DNA of 64,000 bases from positions 20,335,376 to 20,399,375 of the forward strand of contig NC_092567.1 of assembly GCF_037975245.1 (NCBI RefSeq), given 5' to 3'. Shown in pieces: positions 47,620-59,480 of the stretch (its first letter is position 1; each line of letters begins with the position of its first letter). A model generated the notes under the pieces. The model saw nothing but the letters and a program-made list of their open reading frames with translations, ran no database searches and had not been told where the DNA came from. The position numbers and the translations under genes are program-made. The stretch is from Apostichopus japonicus. Lineage: Eukaryota > Echinodermata > Holothuroidea > Aspidochirotida > Stichopodidae.

Positions 47620-48236
47620 ACAGACTTCTGCTTGTTCACCACAAATAGCTTTTGTAAATATAAATGTCCTGATTTCTACCATGAGATATCATGTTTCAAA
47701 GGTTTTTCAGAGTTTTGACCGCTGCAGGTGACCCAGACGACCTTTGACCTCCACCAAAAGCAATTGAGTTTTTCTAATCAATATAACGCTTCCACATGCC
47801 AATTATAATTAAAAAAAAATCATCCTTCCTAAGTTAAGATATAGTCTTTATACACGGTTTTCAGTGTTTGACATCTGGTGACCTCAGATGACCTTTAGGC
47901 TCCAGGTTAAACAATACAACTTCGCAATATGATTCATGCACATGCTAAGTATGACAAGATTTCCACAATTTGACCAAATGATCTTTGACCTCCATGCAGC
48001 AAAAACAACTGCAGAATTTTTGTACTCAAACGTGTCAGAACTACCTACCAAATATGAGATTGGTCCAATTTTCCCTCAAGAAATCGTGTTTACAAAGTCT
48101 TCACAATTTGATCCCTGTTCACCCCAATTGACCTTTAAACTCAACAAACAATACGCTCCTTCTACTCAATATAGCAGTTCTACACACGAAATGTAAAGAA
48201 TGGTCCACGCTTCAGTCTTTGAGATACCGTGTTTAC
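47620..48236. repeat. GGTCA-rich tandem repeat, right-arm copy
   Basis: Partner of 10,205-10,840. Confidence 0.6.
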
Positions 48237-48289
48237 AAGCAAAGTGTCGAGCGCACGCCCTCACTCATCTGCCTGCATGAGGTAACGAT

Positions 48290-48590
48290 CAGGCGCGTAG
48301 CGAGGAATTTGCCAAGGGAGGGGCGAAACTGTAGGCAAACTATCAAGACCGTAGGTACGGCATTGTAAACTATCTGAGCGTAGCGCCACGATAGGTTGGC
48401 GCGAAGCGTACTAGAAAATTTTGGCTGAAAATGCCTCCCAGATCGCTGGAAATGGCACTTCCCAGGCCTTGTAAGTTGCATCTTAGCATTTTCTCTTTTG
48501 AAATTACTAGCGATATCATAATTACATAAATTAAATATGGTCCGGGGGGGGGGGGGCGGCTGTCCCCTTCGCCCTCTTGGCTACGCGCCT
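48290..48590. mobile_element. GGCGCGTAG element, right-arm copy
   Basis: Partner of 9,864-10,168, flanked by GGTAACGAT and GGTTATGAT. Confidence 0.7.
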
Positions 48591-48792
48591 GGTTATGATG
48601 ATCATCGAAACCAATACTATACGACGTACCCTTCTCATGGGACAATATGTATAGGTGCGAGAATGTGACTGTATGACCTATTTGCCTCATCCAATTATAA
48701 AACCACATTTAGATGCGATGATTGCTTAACATTTAATAAATGACACATTTACTATAGAAAGAACAAAAACATGTCTTGTTATAAACCGATCC

Positions 48793-48798
48793 TTTATT
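48793..48798 (-). terminator. Poly(A) signal, right secreted-protein gene
   Basis: AATAAA on the minus strand, about 250 bp after the stop. Confidence 0.6.
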
Positions 48799-49047
48799 TC
48801 TTACACAATACTATATTTAAAGAAATTTCTTCTCTGTGAAGTTGATACAATTACTTTAGTACCAGATGGTGGTGGTATGGCGGGAGAAGTACTTATTAAT
48901 ATGTGTAATGCTCCGGTAATATATAAAAAAAAAAATGAGCACGCCATGGATATAAACAAATGACCCGAAATTAGTGTCGAAAATTAACATTCCTAGTTTA
49001 CATCTAATCAAACACTGCTACATGGTAGATGAAAACGTTTAAAGGAT

Positions 49048-49523
49048 CTAGTCATCGGTGGCTTGAGATATTGGATGACAATTTATCGTTTTGCAAGCGA
49101 TTATTGCGCGACTAGGGCCAAGTGGGAGATAGAAATATGGTGAAGGGGATTCCCCCTTGGCGAACTCCAGGCATGCGTACTGAAGACTAACACCAGGGCA
49201 ACCTAACCCATCTACATCTAACACACCATGCAGACCAGTGAAAAGGAGATTTTGGCCTCGGATGAGAGGTATGGCCTTATCCTCTTCCGAAAGTACATCA
49301 GGTTGATACTGCGCACGCGTCATGACACCACTGGTAGCATTGGAGAGGAATAGACCGATCCGCCAGAGATCGGTACCATATATGGTATCTGTGTCGTTAA
49401 ATGGCTCGATGTTCACTTTAAACGCCACTTCGTAACCTTTACCTTCAAGCACCCTCTCATTAGTCACATTCCATTTTAAGCACCGCAGCCAGGCCGTCGG
49501 TGGTGGAGGTAGTGGTTCTCGAT
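49048..49523 (-). CDS. Right copy exon 7 equivalent: D4
   Basis: Reads EPLPPPPTAWLRCLKWNVT and GTDLWRIGLFLSNATSG and ends ACKTINCHPIS plus QATDD. About one residue in five differs from the left D4. Confidence 0.85.
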
Positions 49524-52500
49524 CTGCAGAGTAGAGACGACGGCAAAGAGATTTTTTTTTTTTTTTTAAAGACGGTTTTACCCACTGAAATTCATCAGTC
49601 AGATTTTCTGTCAGATGAAGCAATTAACTTCATTAACAATTTCCGCAAGTCATTCCGACCACGTCCTTTGGGGGGATGTGGGGGGGGGGTGAGGTCAGCG
49701 AGTGCAAAACGTAACACCTCTGCCCTCGTCAACCATCAAAAATCAGGCAAATGTCAAGTTGCTCACATTTGTTTCCTTCCCGGTGAATATCCTCTCACCT
49801 CCCCCTCCGCCAGTCTCCCAACAACCCTTCCTCCACCCCCTCGTTGTTGGAGTACGTTTTAAACTCTAACAATTGCCTCAATGTTGAAAATGTATTGTAA
49901 AGGTCAACTAGTACACTACTGTAGGTAAATGATTGTCTGCAGGGGGTTGGAGCCCGGGGGTACTGGTGGCACGTGCCCCCCTCCCCACTACCCACTTTTT
50001 TTTCCAAAATAGCAAATGTGCCCTACTGGCAAATAAAATGTGCCCCTTTGATGAAGAACTGTCTTTTGGATATCTTAAGCCTTTGTTAATTTTAATATTT
50101 TAATTTAATTATTTACTTTGAGTCTGTACATGCTTACTTTTAAAATGGCATCCCATATCTTTTTGTAGCACGGTTAACAATAAACAATCTCAATAAATAA
50201 AAAAAAAATCAATGTTGCAGCACACCATAAATAGTATTGATAGCATACTAACACACCATATATATATTTAAGTGTTACGGCCGGTCATGTGTATCGGTTT
50301 ATAGCATAACGAGTGATGGTTGTGGAATGAGAAAGTGCCCCTCTGATGTTGTGCCCCCCCCCCTACTTTTTGGAAGCTTCCTATACCCAATGATTGTCTG
50401 TGACCGTTTTCGGTGTTACTATAGTAGCATATCTGACCGGAAAAGGAAAGTTGCTGGTATACTCACTGATACATCGTATAATGCGGCAGGTCACTACTTT
50501 TCTCTTGTTTTCATTATTGGATATTTCGAAATTTGGCACAGAGTCAGCAGACTTCGCGATTGTTACACACAGATACCGATAATCACCGCAACCGATGGCG
50601 CTGAGATCAAACTGTGTCGTAATCAGCGGGAAAACAAGAGTACGTCCTGGGATAATGTCGGGTGAATGTAAGGCGTCGGACTCGTCTAAGATCTGAGGAT
50701 TGAAGCCGATCTTTTCGTTTTCGTGGTCACCATAGTAATCTCGGCTACCGTAAATGGCAATCCGCCATAAATTCGTTCCTCCTATGATCTCTTCGCTGTT
50801 CTCTTGTACATCCACCGATATATTGAGGCGTATACCAATTGGTTCGTTGAGTCGGAACCTTTCGAGCATCATGACGTCCCATCGGACTTGTTGAAAAGAT
50901 AGGTGAACCTTATCTGAAACTGTGTAAAGTAAAAAGGAAAGGATCATATTTATATACAGACCATATATATTCTTATAGGCCTGTATTATAATAGTTGAGT
51001 AGTTCATTGGTGACAAAGATTCAGTGCTGCGGCATGCACTCGAGACCGGTCGAGTCCTGGCACACGAGACCAAGTTATATTTGCATTTGAGACCAAGATG
51101 GCTAATCTGCGTCTCGGGGACGGAGGTGACGGGACCCGAGACTCGAATCCGGTCCCTACACTCGACGTCCTGGCACACCGTAAGACCAAGACCAAGACCA
51201 AGCCATTTTGTATTCAAGCCCAAGATGACCAACTTGTGGCCGGGAAGCGAACAAGGCCGAAGCAATAATTCTGAGATATTATCCAATTGTTATGCATAGA
51301 AGGAAATTTAAAAAGGAACATGTGATAAAAAATTCCGACTTCACCAATTTCAAACTACATCCAGCTAGAGCAGTTGCGTAGCTAGAGGTTTTTGCGCCCG
51401 GGTGCAAGAGTAGAATATTGCGCCCGCCCCCACTACTGAAAGAAAAATAAATTGCGCGCGATAATTTTTGGTTATAATTTTCGGGCAAGTCGTTACATCC
51501 TCCCCCCCTTCCCCTAAATCAAATTGTGCTCCTACGCCTATGTTATTTCCACCTTTCGAAATCTAATGCCTTGGAACTGTATACTAAAATACCCGAAATT
51601 TCCGTAACATGTAGTCATTACAGAATACAGAACAAAATAAAAAGAAAAGAGAAAACGGTCGAAATGGACTGAAAAGAAATCACAATCTACAAATTTGCTA
51701 ATAAAATGAACTACATTCAGTTCAGATTCTTATTAGTAACTGGAAAATATTCATGCCTGACGACGTACATCAATTTCATATTTTTTCTAAAAAGCGCTTA
51801 TTTTTTTTACTCTCATTCTCCCATTTTAGCGCCCCCTTAACCCGGCGCCCGGTGCAAGTGCCTTCCCTTGACCCCCCTAGCTACGCCACTGAGTTTGAGT
51901 GGTTACAATATATAACTATGGACATATATGATTGCTGAATAGTCCCTATACACAGATTACTATTCATATACAAAAGGTGTGGCCTGTCATGGCGCAATTC
52001 AATTGTCACTTAGCTGTGGCTGGATAAAAGCTGTGTCACTCGTTTCATCGAGCAACTCTCACGTTTTACGAATATTTGGGGCCACACCTGTATACATTGT
52101 ACGTGGACGGGAGTGTTCCGGGCGCAAACTTCGTCTGTGTTGCATATTATAGTCAGGGAGTGGCAGCTCCCTGGTATGTAGTTACCTATGAATGAAATTA
52201 CGCTTTACTTTTATCCGAATTCCAAGTTCCGCGACACACACCACCCCCTCTCCCACCCCTTCCACTGCCTCCATTTTAAGATAGGTAGTAATATGTACAG
52301 AATCCTAACTCAAAACACATTTGAACTTTAAAGACATGCATTTGAAGACTCGCCCCAAACCGCGTGCGGCCATCTGAAAAAAAAGTTAACTTTCTGTTGC
52401 TTGCAAGTGACGTTTTGTTCGTGTCGCTACAAAATGCAGACAGTAATGAACGTGATACCTTTGTTAGCTTTAGCTGGACCTGAGATGTCCATCGCTGTAT

Positions 52501-55500
52501 CGTTTATACACCGTGCTGTGGGTATTGACCGAAGCTGTTTGTACTGACTGTACACTAGTGTATAATTAACAACGATAGCAAGCTGTGTGTGTATTTTCTA
52601 GGATCGATGGTGGTGTCTAACACTTCTGTTACACCTCATTCGAAACTAGGTCAGATTACCGGCATTAGACGTTTCTTTTTGCGCGAGTCTTCACACCCTT
52701 TAAAGAAGAAAGCCCGGACAGACTTACCAGGTGGACATTCTCCCAAGGTTTCAAATCTGACCGCGACACGTTGACAGCGTGCTGCCTTTGTTAACTCACA
52801 AAAGCTGTCGTACTGAACACTGTTGTTCCCACAAACGACGCCACCAAGAATCTCAGGCGGAGGACACGACTCGAAACAAGTTGGCGGCAAATCTGGGAAT
52901 GAAGAAAGGGCGGGAGTTTTCGTTCTTACAATTTATTGTCAGCAGTATTTCATCATTTGGTACTTTTGAAATACAACTTTTCTTCGACAGGGACGTAGCC
53001 AGGGGGGAACAGGGGGAGCGACTGCTCCCCTCTTTCAGTGTCGAAAAAATGTTAAAAATTGTTGTTTTTTGAGCAAGATATTTCGTCAGTGCCCTTTTGA
53101 TCTTGAATACTCGTCAGCTCCGTTAACTCGATTATTATCGTAGTAACATTCAGGCCTACTGATTCAGCAACTTACTACGTTTGGCAGATGCATATAGCTA
53201 AATTTAACCTATAGCCTATTACAAGCCTACAGTTGACCACTGCGCAATAAAATACATATTGCCTACCTAACCGCACTCGATGGAGTGTTACGAACCGTAT
53301 GCACAACGACGTCGACAACGTTCGTTCTCATCCTTTCTATGATTCGTCCTAAGTTGTTGAACGAACAGCATGTTATGAAGCTAAGCTAGCAATCGTACGT
53401 GATACGCACTTCCTATTAATAATGATTACACTGCTAATACACTGCGATAACGAAGTCCAGATATTGGACAATAAACCAAAATCATCCTACTGGGAATTTT
53501 TTTTAAAAGAGCACAATGTTTGTCTTTCTGATCATATAATAAGTAAAAGAACATTTAAAAGAATTCAAACAGGAAACAAAATCTGCTGATAATATGATAT
53601 CATATGAAAATGATGAAACTGGCAAAACATTGCACCAGATCGCATCTAAGGACCTTCAATTTTTCAAAAATATCTCATGGACACCCCCTCCCTTTAGACC
53701 CCTCCCCCATATCAATTACAAAATGTGCTCCCCTTTCAAATTCCTGGCTACGTCGCTGCTTTTTCGATACGTGTAATAATGCCCATCATCATAATAGTAT
53801 CGGTGTCTGGTCACTGTCAAAGGTCAGGAGGTAACTCTAGACACGCTAGGGCGTGTGTGCAGATACCATATATACTTACCACTCTCGGTTTCCATGGTAA
53901 TGTTTGGCCGTAGACATTCGCGTCTTCGGCAGGCGACGATACTGCCGAACACGATGCCAGCTCTCAGTTCGAAATTGACCGGTGAATCCCTGTCCCTTGC
54001 AAGTTCGACGCAGAAGAAGGCGACAGCGCCACATCCGATCTGGCTTATATCAAACCGAGCCTGTAGATTTTTGAGTTTCAACATATTCCCTTTCTCCGCT
54101 CTCTTAGAGGCTTGCTTTGTCGTCAAGATTTGGTTGACGTATCCATATTTATCGCCATAACCATCCTCCCATTCACTGCCGAAAATGCCAACTTTCCATA
54201 AATTCTTACCGCTTACCGAATCGCTACCTTTTGCTAATTCCGCGAAAACGTTGAGAGTGATGGCGCTCTTTGCATCTAGTTTTGCTTTGGGGACTTTCAC
54301 ATCCCATTCGAAAGAATCCAGAGTTACAACAGTTCCTGTGGAATCGACAAAATATAGGCCCTATGATTATTAGTAAGAACAAAATGGACAGTGTCACCGT
54401 TTTGAACGATTCGCTTTTTTCAAAAATTTTCTCTTGAGTTATGTGTCCCTGCAGGGGAACCCAAGTTCCGGACAACGTTTTTTTTTTTTGCGAACGATGT
54501 TATTAATTTACACAGACACAAACCCACGTAGGCTATATCATCTTTGTTTAGCTTGTATGATTGAAAACTTTGATGATAAACAACTCCCACCAAAATAGCT
54601 ATAGCAAAATCATCATGACTCCGATTGAGAGAACCAAAAGTTAAATGTCGCGTCTGGCGGCAGATATCATTTCAATAATAAATGATAGGATATATAGTGA
54701 GACTAGTATCGGATAACCTTTTACGTTCTCTCTTTAATTTCTTTCTATTTTTTGTTCACTATTTTCAAGGCAGATTGTTAACATATTGCTGAGGCTTAAA
54801 TCATCACCATCCCATCACTTTAGTCATGGGGTTAATAGCCCCAAATATGTTAGATTTCAAATTTCAAGCATTTTTGCAAAACCCATCTCGATAGTACAGA
54901 AAATAAACTTTGTACTAAGTAATGAAGAAAACATTACCTGAATTGAGCACGCGTGGCGTGATGAAGTCATAATTGGACTTGATCAAGTAACGACATATTG
55001 TGCACGATGAAATTGAAATTGTGTACGGGATATCTCACAATGGTATAGAAGCATTCAATTATATGTTTGGGGGCGTTGTCCATAACCGCACTTATATCTC
55101 TATCACAAAGAAAAATGATGATGGATTTGTTTGTGTCTTCTAAAACAACTTTTGGTTGCTATCAAGTTAAAACCATGAAACAACATTTAATACATGCCAT
55201 GAACCTTTTTCCTGATTTAATCTATTTTACTATTTACATACTTCTTAATTTGTTTTGGACTATATGCGTTTTGGGCTTATTTTTTTTTAGTATCGTTCAG
55301 TTTAGTACGGGTGTTTTTTTTATATTGTTGCTTTTGGCTTTTACATTTTTTGCCTTATTGGTTCTATATATTTAATATTTTGGTTTTTTGTTACTATTTG
55401 TTTTCAGGTTTTACATTTTGTAAAGCGCTTTGAGCAGCTTTGCTGATTATGCGCTATATAAAAATTACTTATTATTTTCTCCATTTTTGTAAATGTGCAA

Positions 55501-57960
55501 ACCGACTGTATCAATAAGGATTTTAGCGTGCCGTGCCGGCGGCGACACGCACCATGGCATATAACAGTGTGAAGCTATACCAAGAAAACATATCTTACCG
55601 ACGTCACATGGTCCATCCTTTACTTTGACCAAATCGGGTGTATTTCGACATCCAGCAAATCCCTCGAGTTCACATTCGTTGTTGTAAGAGTTCCCGTCTG
55701 AACCGCATACGGGTGCATAGCGCGCCGTACAATCAACGAAGCAGTCTTGCGCTGAAAGGAAACAACAGTTCAGGTCAAAGGTCAAATATAAATCGTTTTC
55801 TCTTTAACGAGCAGATGAAGAATGATATGACGTAAGGTATAAATATGAATCCAAATGTCTCTACTTCAGGAAGCAAGAAAAAAAATCGATTAAAACAAAT
55901 ATGGGGGAAAAAAAGGGATTTTTGCCGAAAAGTATATAGGAAATATTAAGTTATGGTTTTTCAAGAGCAATGTTTCTTCAATTAGACGGAAGTTTGTCAT
56001 TGAAGCAGAAAAACCTGTTAATATTATTACAGCTTGGCGGGAATTTCTGGATTAATTATTCCTGTTTTGTTTCTTACTTTGAAAAAAAAATACTAGCACT
56101 CGCGTGATAAAAATTATTGTCAGGTAAATACCTCTTCCAATTTTCTACAAAAAGAATTTATGAAGGAAATAGGTCTACATATTTGTAGAAGACCGCAACA
56201 GTTAGAACCTTTTTACGCCCATGGGGTCAAATTCCCTCTTATCTATCTAGACCTGGGTTTCCCTAACTATATCCCCCGACCCCCCACCCCCTCCCCCACA
56301 CGAACCCCCTGTTGATGTCAGAGTTGTCCACGAACCCCCAACTTTTCGAGACACGATCTGAGTCATTATTATACTATAATAAGCATAACAGTGCTCCGTA
56401 AAAGATCAAGTTCATAGTGTAATATTGAACTGGTATATCATGTTTAAACAGACTAGCGATTGCATGTTGTCACTCAACAACAATTTTCAAGCATGAATTT
56501 ATGCTAACTTTGCTTTGTGTCGGGCAAAATGGAGGTCATCTGGAATTTCCAAAATAATAATAATTACTTTGGCCAACCTTTCAGTTACTTTCTCAGCTCT
56601 TTATCGTCATGACGTACTGTCATGGGTACACCAACTTCACCTAAGGAATGCGGCCTGTGTCTGTTTCATAATTCAGTTTCTTACATGCACGGTACGGTAC
56701 TACTATGACAACATATGCTTATGGAACGCGAAAAGAGTTTGTCGATAGGTACGACTTTTGTACATTACTAAATTATATCGATATATCAGATTTTAGTTCA
56801 ACAAAAAGTACTACGGTACTCTAGTTTAGACTTCCAGAAACGTCGCACGAACCCCTGGGATGGATTCACGCACCCCCTAGGGGTTCATGCACCCCAGTTA
56901 AGGAACCCTATGATCAATATAGACTATTAAAGATATTCACCTGTCCTTTCGTTCCTCTCAATCACATTTTCGAAATATTCACAGTTGAAATTGTCAGAGG
57001 CTGTAACCTAACTGAACTTGAGGCTACAATGGTGTGACGTCATAATGTTGCAGAATTGACAGCAATATTACAGATAAAATGGAAATTGAATGCAATTTGA
57101 CTAGGATGTTTAGAATATGTTCTTGCTCTCATTATCAAAACAAAATTCAGTACTATTCTTTCAACAGCTCGTGAAATTCGTTAGTTATAATTTGATGACC
57201 ATTTTTCAGTGTTTCATATTAGATATGTCACCCCTATATATAACTAGTATTCTGACAATGACAATTTTATCACTACACCTTATACGCTTAAAACAGGTGC
57301 ACACTGTCAACCTTTAACACAACTGTCTGAACACGTGGTTATACACTATCGAGTATGCATGCGGATTGTATAGTCCCTATATAAAGCATGCACAGAACTA
57401 AACTCCATTCATTTTTGTGACTTAAAATTCGCCCTTTGACCTCACATACACAGACAAAAAAATGCTCGACTCACTTCCCCAACTCCCCTTTGCACCCACC
57501 CACCCAACCACCCATCCCATCCAACCCCTTTCCCATCTCTGCCGTAAGAACTGACGAGTTTATCCAGCTTTTGGCCAGGCTCTGACGGAGTGGATTGGAT
57601 TTCTGATACTCCAAGTGTAAGCACAGAAACGCACACGCAAACATGTACGCACGCACTCTATCGAACACGCAAAATGCCCGGATTTTGTAGAAGGTGGTTA
57701 TTACTGTATTTAAATAGATATAAAGCCAGGCAGAATGCGGGGGTAAAATGTGAAACCTTTCAGAAACTTTAAATACCACACAAAGTTATATGCGGAACAA
57801 CCGAGTTGATTTGTCGAAGCATATATGATAGCACTGATAAAACTATAGATATGAAAAAGGTTCCTTTTTATTTAATTGTATATTTACCTATTTCACGGAT
57901 GACAGCTGTAACGGCCGTCGAAGTTAACAGAATAACAGCGAGAACACATAGATACTTCAT
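49048..57960 (-). CDS. Secreted multi-module Kazal protein, right copy (6 exons, 591 aa)
   Basis: Exons on the minus strand: 57960-57888, 55751-55599, 54335-53880, 52892-52728, 50919-50467, 49523-49048. All junctions are AG/GT with phase 1 introns, giving 1,776 coding bases with no stop or frameshift. Order is signal peptide, Kazal 1, D1, divergent Kazal 2, D3, D4. The exon for D2 and its flanks (left arm about 5,130-6,230) are deleted without shifting the frame. The stop codon has moved: left TAA is CAA here, so the protein ends QATDD. Kazal 1 is almost unchanged from the left copy, while D3 and D4 differ at many residues. A secreted role like the left copy is expected. Confidence 0.85.
50467..50919 (-). 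CDS. Right copy exon 6 equivalent: D3
   Basis: 453 bp, two codons longer than the left. Reads VRWDVMMLERFRLNEP and GSRDYYGDHENEK where the left has VRWNIIVDNFRFNEP and GSRDPAGDDDEK. The rest is close to identical. Confidence 0.85.
51371..51891. mobile_element. GGCGTAGCTAG element, right-arm copy
   Basis: Partner of 6,571-7,090, ends CAGTTGCGTAGCTAG and CTAGCTACGCCACTG. Confidence 0.65.
52328..52703. mobile_element. TTAA element, right arm only
   Basis: Bounded by TTAA (52,328-52,331 and 52,700-52,703). It lies in the shortened intron between Kazal 2 and D3, near the place where the D2 exon is missing. The left gene has no copy here. Confidence 0.8.
52728..52892 (-). CDS. Right copy exon 4: divergent Kazal 2
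   Basis: 165 bp, nearly identical to the left copy (GGVVCG for GGTVCG). A TTAA element begins about 25 bp after its donor. Confidence 0.85.
52988..53758. mobile_element. CAGGGACGTAGCCAGG element, right arm only
   Basis: Ends CAGGGACGTAGCCAGG and CCTGGCTACGTCGCTG, with similar short flanks (TCTTCGA / TTTTCGA). The left intron 3 reads straight through this site near 4,770. Confidence 0.7.
53880..54335 (-). CDS. Right copy exon 3: D1
   Basis: 456 bp as in the left gene, with a few replacements such as ACRRREC for ACRRFDC. All four cysteines are kept. Confidence 0.85.
55067..55480 (+). repeat. SINE-tail-like repeat, right-arm copy
   Basis: Ends AAGCGCTTTGAGCAGC and GCGCTATATAAA. Partner of 2,858-3,240. 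Confidence 0.4.
55599..55751 (-). CDS. Right copy exon 2: Kazal 1
   Basis: Differs from the left at one residue (KDG for KDR). The reactive-site loop is the same. Confidence 0.9.
56260..56912. mobile_element. hAT-like element, right-arm copy
   Basis: Partner of 1,499-2,132, with ends CTGGGTTTCCC and GGGAACCCT in degraded form. Confidence 0.45.
57888..57960 (-). CDS. Right copy exon 1: signal peptide
   Basis: Reads MKYLCVLAVILLTSTAVTA; 73 bp with phase 1 end, as in the left gene. Confidence 0.85.
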
Positions 57961-58124
57961 GATGCTCGAACTCAATGATCTTTGTCTTCTTCCGTAGCTT
58001 GATGGATCGTCAGTGCTGTGGTTCACACACACAAGACAACACACAAAATGGGAGAAGAAGAGGGATTCCTTAGAGCGAGTCTGTATCACAGCTTATTCAC
58101 TGATCAGATTATCTCTATCACTCG

Positions 58125-58136
58125 GTATATATATAC
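58125..58136 (-). promoter_or_regulatory. TATA box of right secreted-protein gene
   Basis: Same position relative to the start codon as in the left arm. Confidence 0.45.
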
Positions 58137-58294
58137 TGTACAAGCAATAAGGTCGTAGGTCGCACCGGAGGTAGCCTATCGTCATTTTTTTTACAAAATG
58201 AGCTACAGAATAAAACTGATATTTCCAGTTACCGGCAGAATTTCAAATAAATATATACCGTGTACGTCATGACAACGATGAAAAGGTTATCCGT

Positions 58295-58644
58295 TTAAAG
58301 GCATTGAAGTCTCGCCCAAACCGCGTGCCGCGCTCTGAAAGGGTAAACTTACCGTTTTCTTCTTGTTGCTACAAAATGCAGACAGTAATGAAACGTGATA
58401 CCTTGTTATCTTTTATCTATACCTGAGATGTCCATCGCTGCTATGCACACTGTGTTGTGGGTATTGACCGCAGCTGTATGTATTGACTGTACACTAGTGT
58501 CTAATTACCGACGGTAGCAAGCTGGGTGTGTGTATTTTCTGGGATCGATGGCGGTGTCTAACACTTCTGTTACACCTCTTTCGAAACTAGGTCAGATTAC
58601 CGGCATGAGACGTTTCTTTGCGCGCGAGTCTTCACACCCTTTAA
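58295..58644. mobile_element. TTAA element at the outer end of the right arm
   Basis: A complete copy bounded by TTAA. Its first ~80 bp pair with the fragment at 109-187, which marks the visible outer limit of the inverted duplication. Confidence 0.8.
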
Positions 58645-59480
58645 GTTCCGAGAAATATTACATCAGTGAATTTGGCCGATAGAATCAGGGTGACACCAAT
58701 ATAGCTCACATTTATAGAACCAGGGAAAGCAACTAGGATTATTATTTTTGTTTTGAAAGAAAAGTCACCCCAGATAGACACGGGAAATCAAGCAACTTGG
58801 ATTCGCCCTGTGGCGTACCAAGAATAGTTGGCACCCGGGCGGAACCTTCCTTTTTCACCCCATGCAAGGGATGCCGTCCTGGGTAGGGGTGTATAATGGG
58901 ACAAAGTTTCGGGAAATGGAGGGGTGGGGGCGGGTTAATAAGGTTATATATCTGAAGTGAATACGTGGCAGTCAACGGTGGGGATTATAACACACCTGGT
59001 CCGTCACCTCCCCCCCCCCCCAAAAAAAACATGTCTGTATAGCCTAAGGCCTAGAAATCTTAGTATACGTTGGGGAAAAAACACCAAAAAACGTGACATT
59101 ACCATGGCGTAACCTATCAAAGAATTATTATGTATCACATGATGTATCACAATTTCCGGCTGCCAACATATTGACTGCAATCTTATTTAGAATAGCAATG
59201 ACACACGGTTCAGTGTGATATGAGTCATTCGGTTTCCTAAAATTACTAAGGAAGTGAAGTCAGGCCATTTCCTAGCATTTATACCAGAATTGTTTATATA
59301 TTTTTTTGTTAAATTTTCCTAGATGGTCCCTAGATGGATCGATCATGCCGATGGTCGCTGGATTCGGTACATGATCTATGGGAGACGTGGCTCCCTTTCT
59401 AGCGATAAATCGATATGTATACGGGAACAGAGGGTAAATACTCTCAGGTCATTCACATCGACACGAACTTTTGGTTAAAT
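58645..59480. other. No recognisable gene
   Basis: Unique-looking sequence with a C-run near 59,010. No supported coding exon. Confidence 0.5.

Larger units (their letters stand above)
33725..58370. repeat. Right arm of the inverted duplication
   Basis: This is the reverse-complement partner of 80-22,875. It lacks left-arm sequence equivalent to about 12,861-16,065 (including P450 exon 12) and to about 5,130-6,230 (exon D2 of the secreted protein). It has private insertions at 39,771-43,812, 43,912-44,220, 52,328-52,703 and 52,988-53,758, and a longer minisatellite at 46,376-47,104. A ~380 bp stretch of unrelated sequence (about 44,490-44,870) stands where 3.2 kb of the left arm is missing. 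Confidence 0.95.

Noticed and set aside
80-58370. Simple sequencing hairpin (missed adapter) as the cause of the palindrome
   Set aside because: Arms differ by deletions, private insertions with target duplications and many substitutions, and are separated by 10.8 kb.
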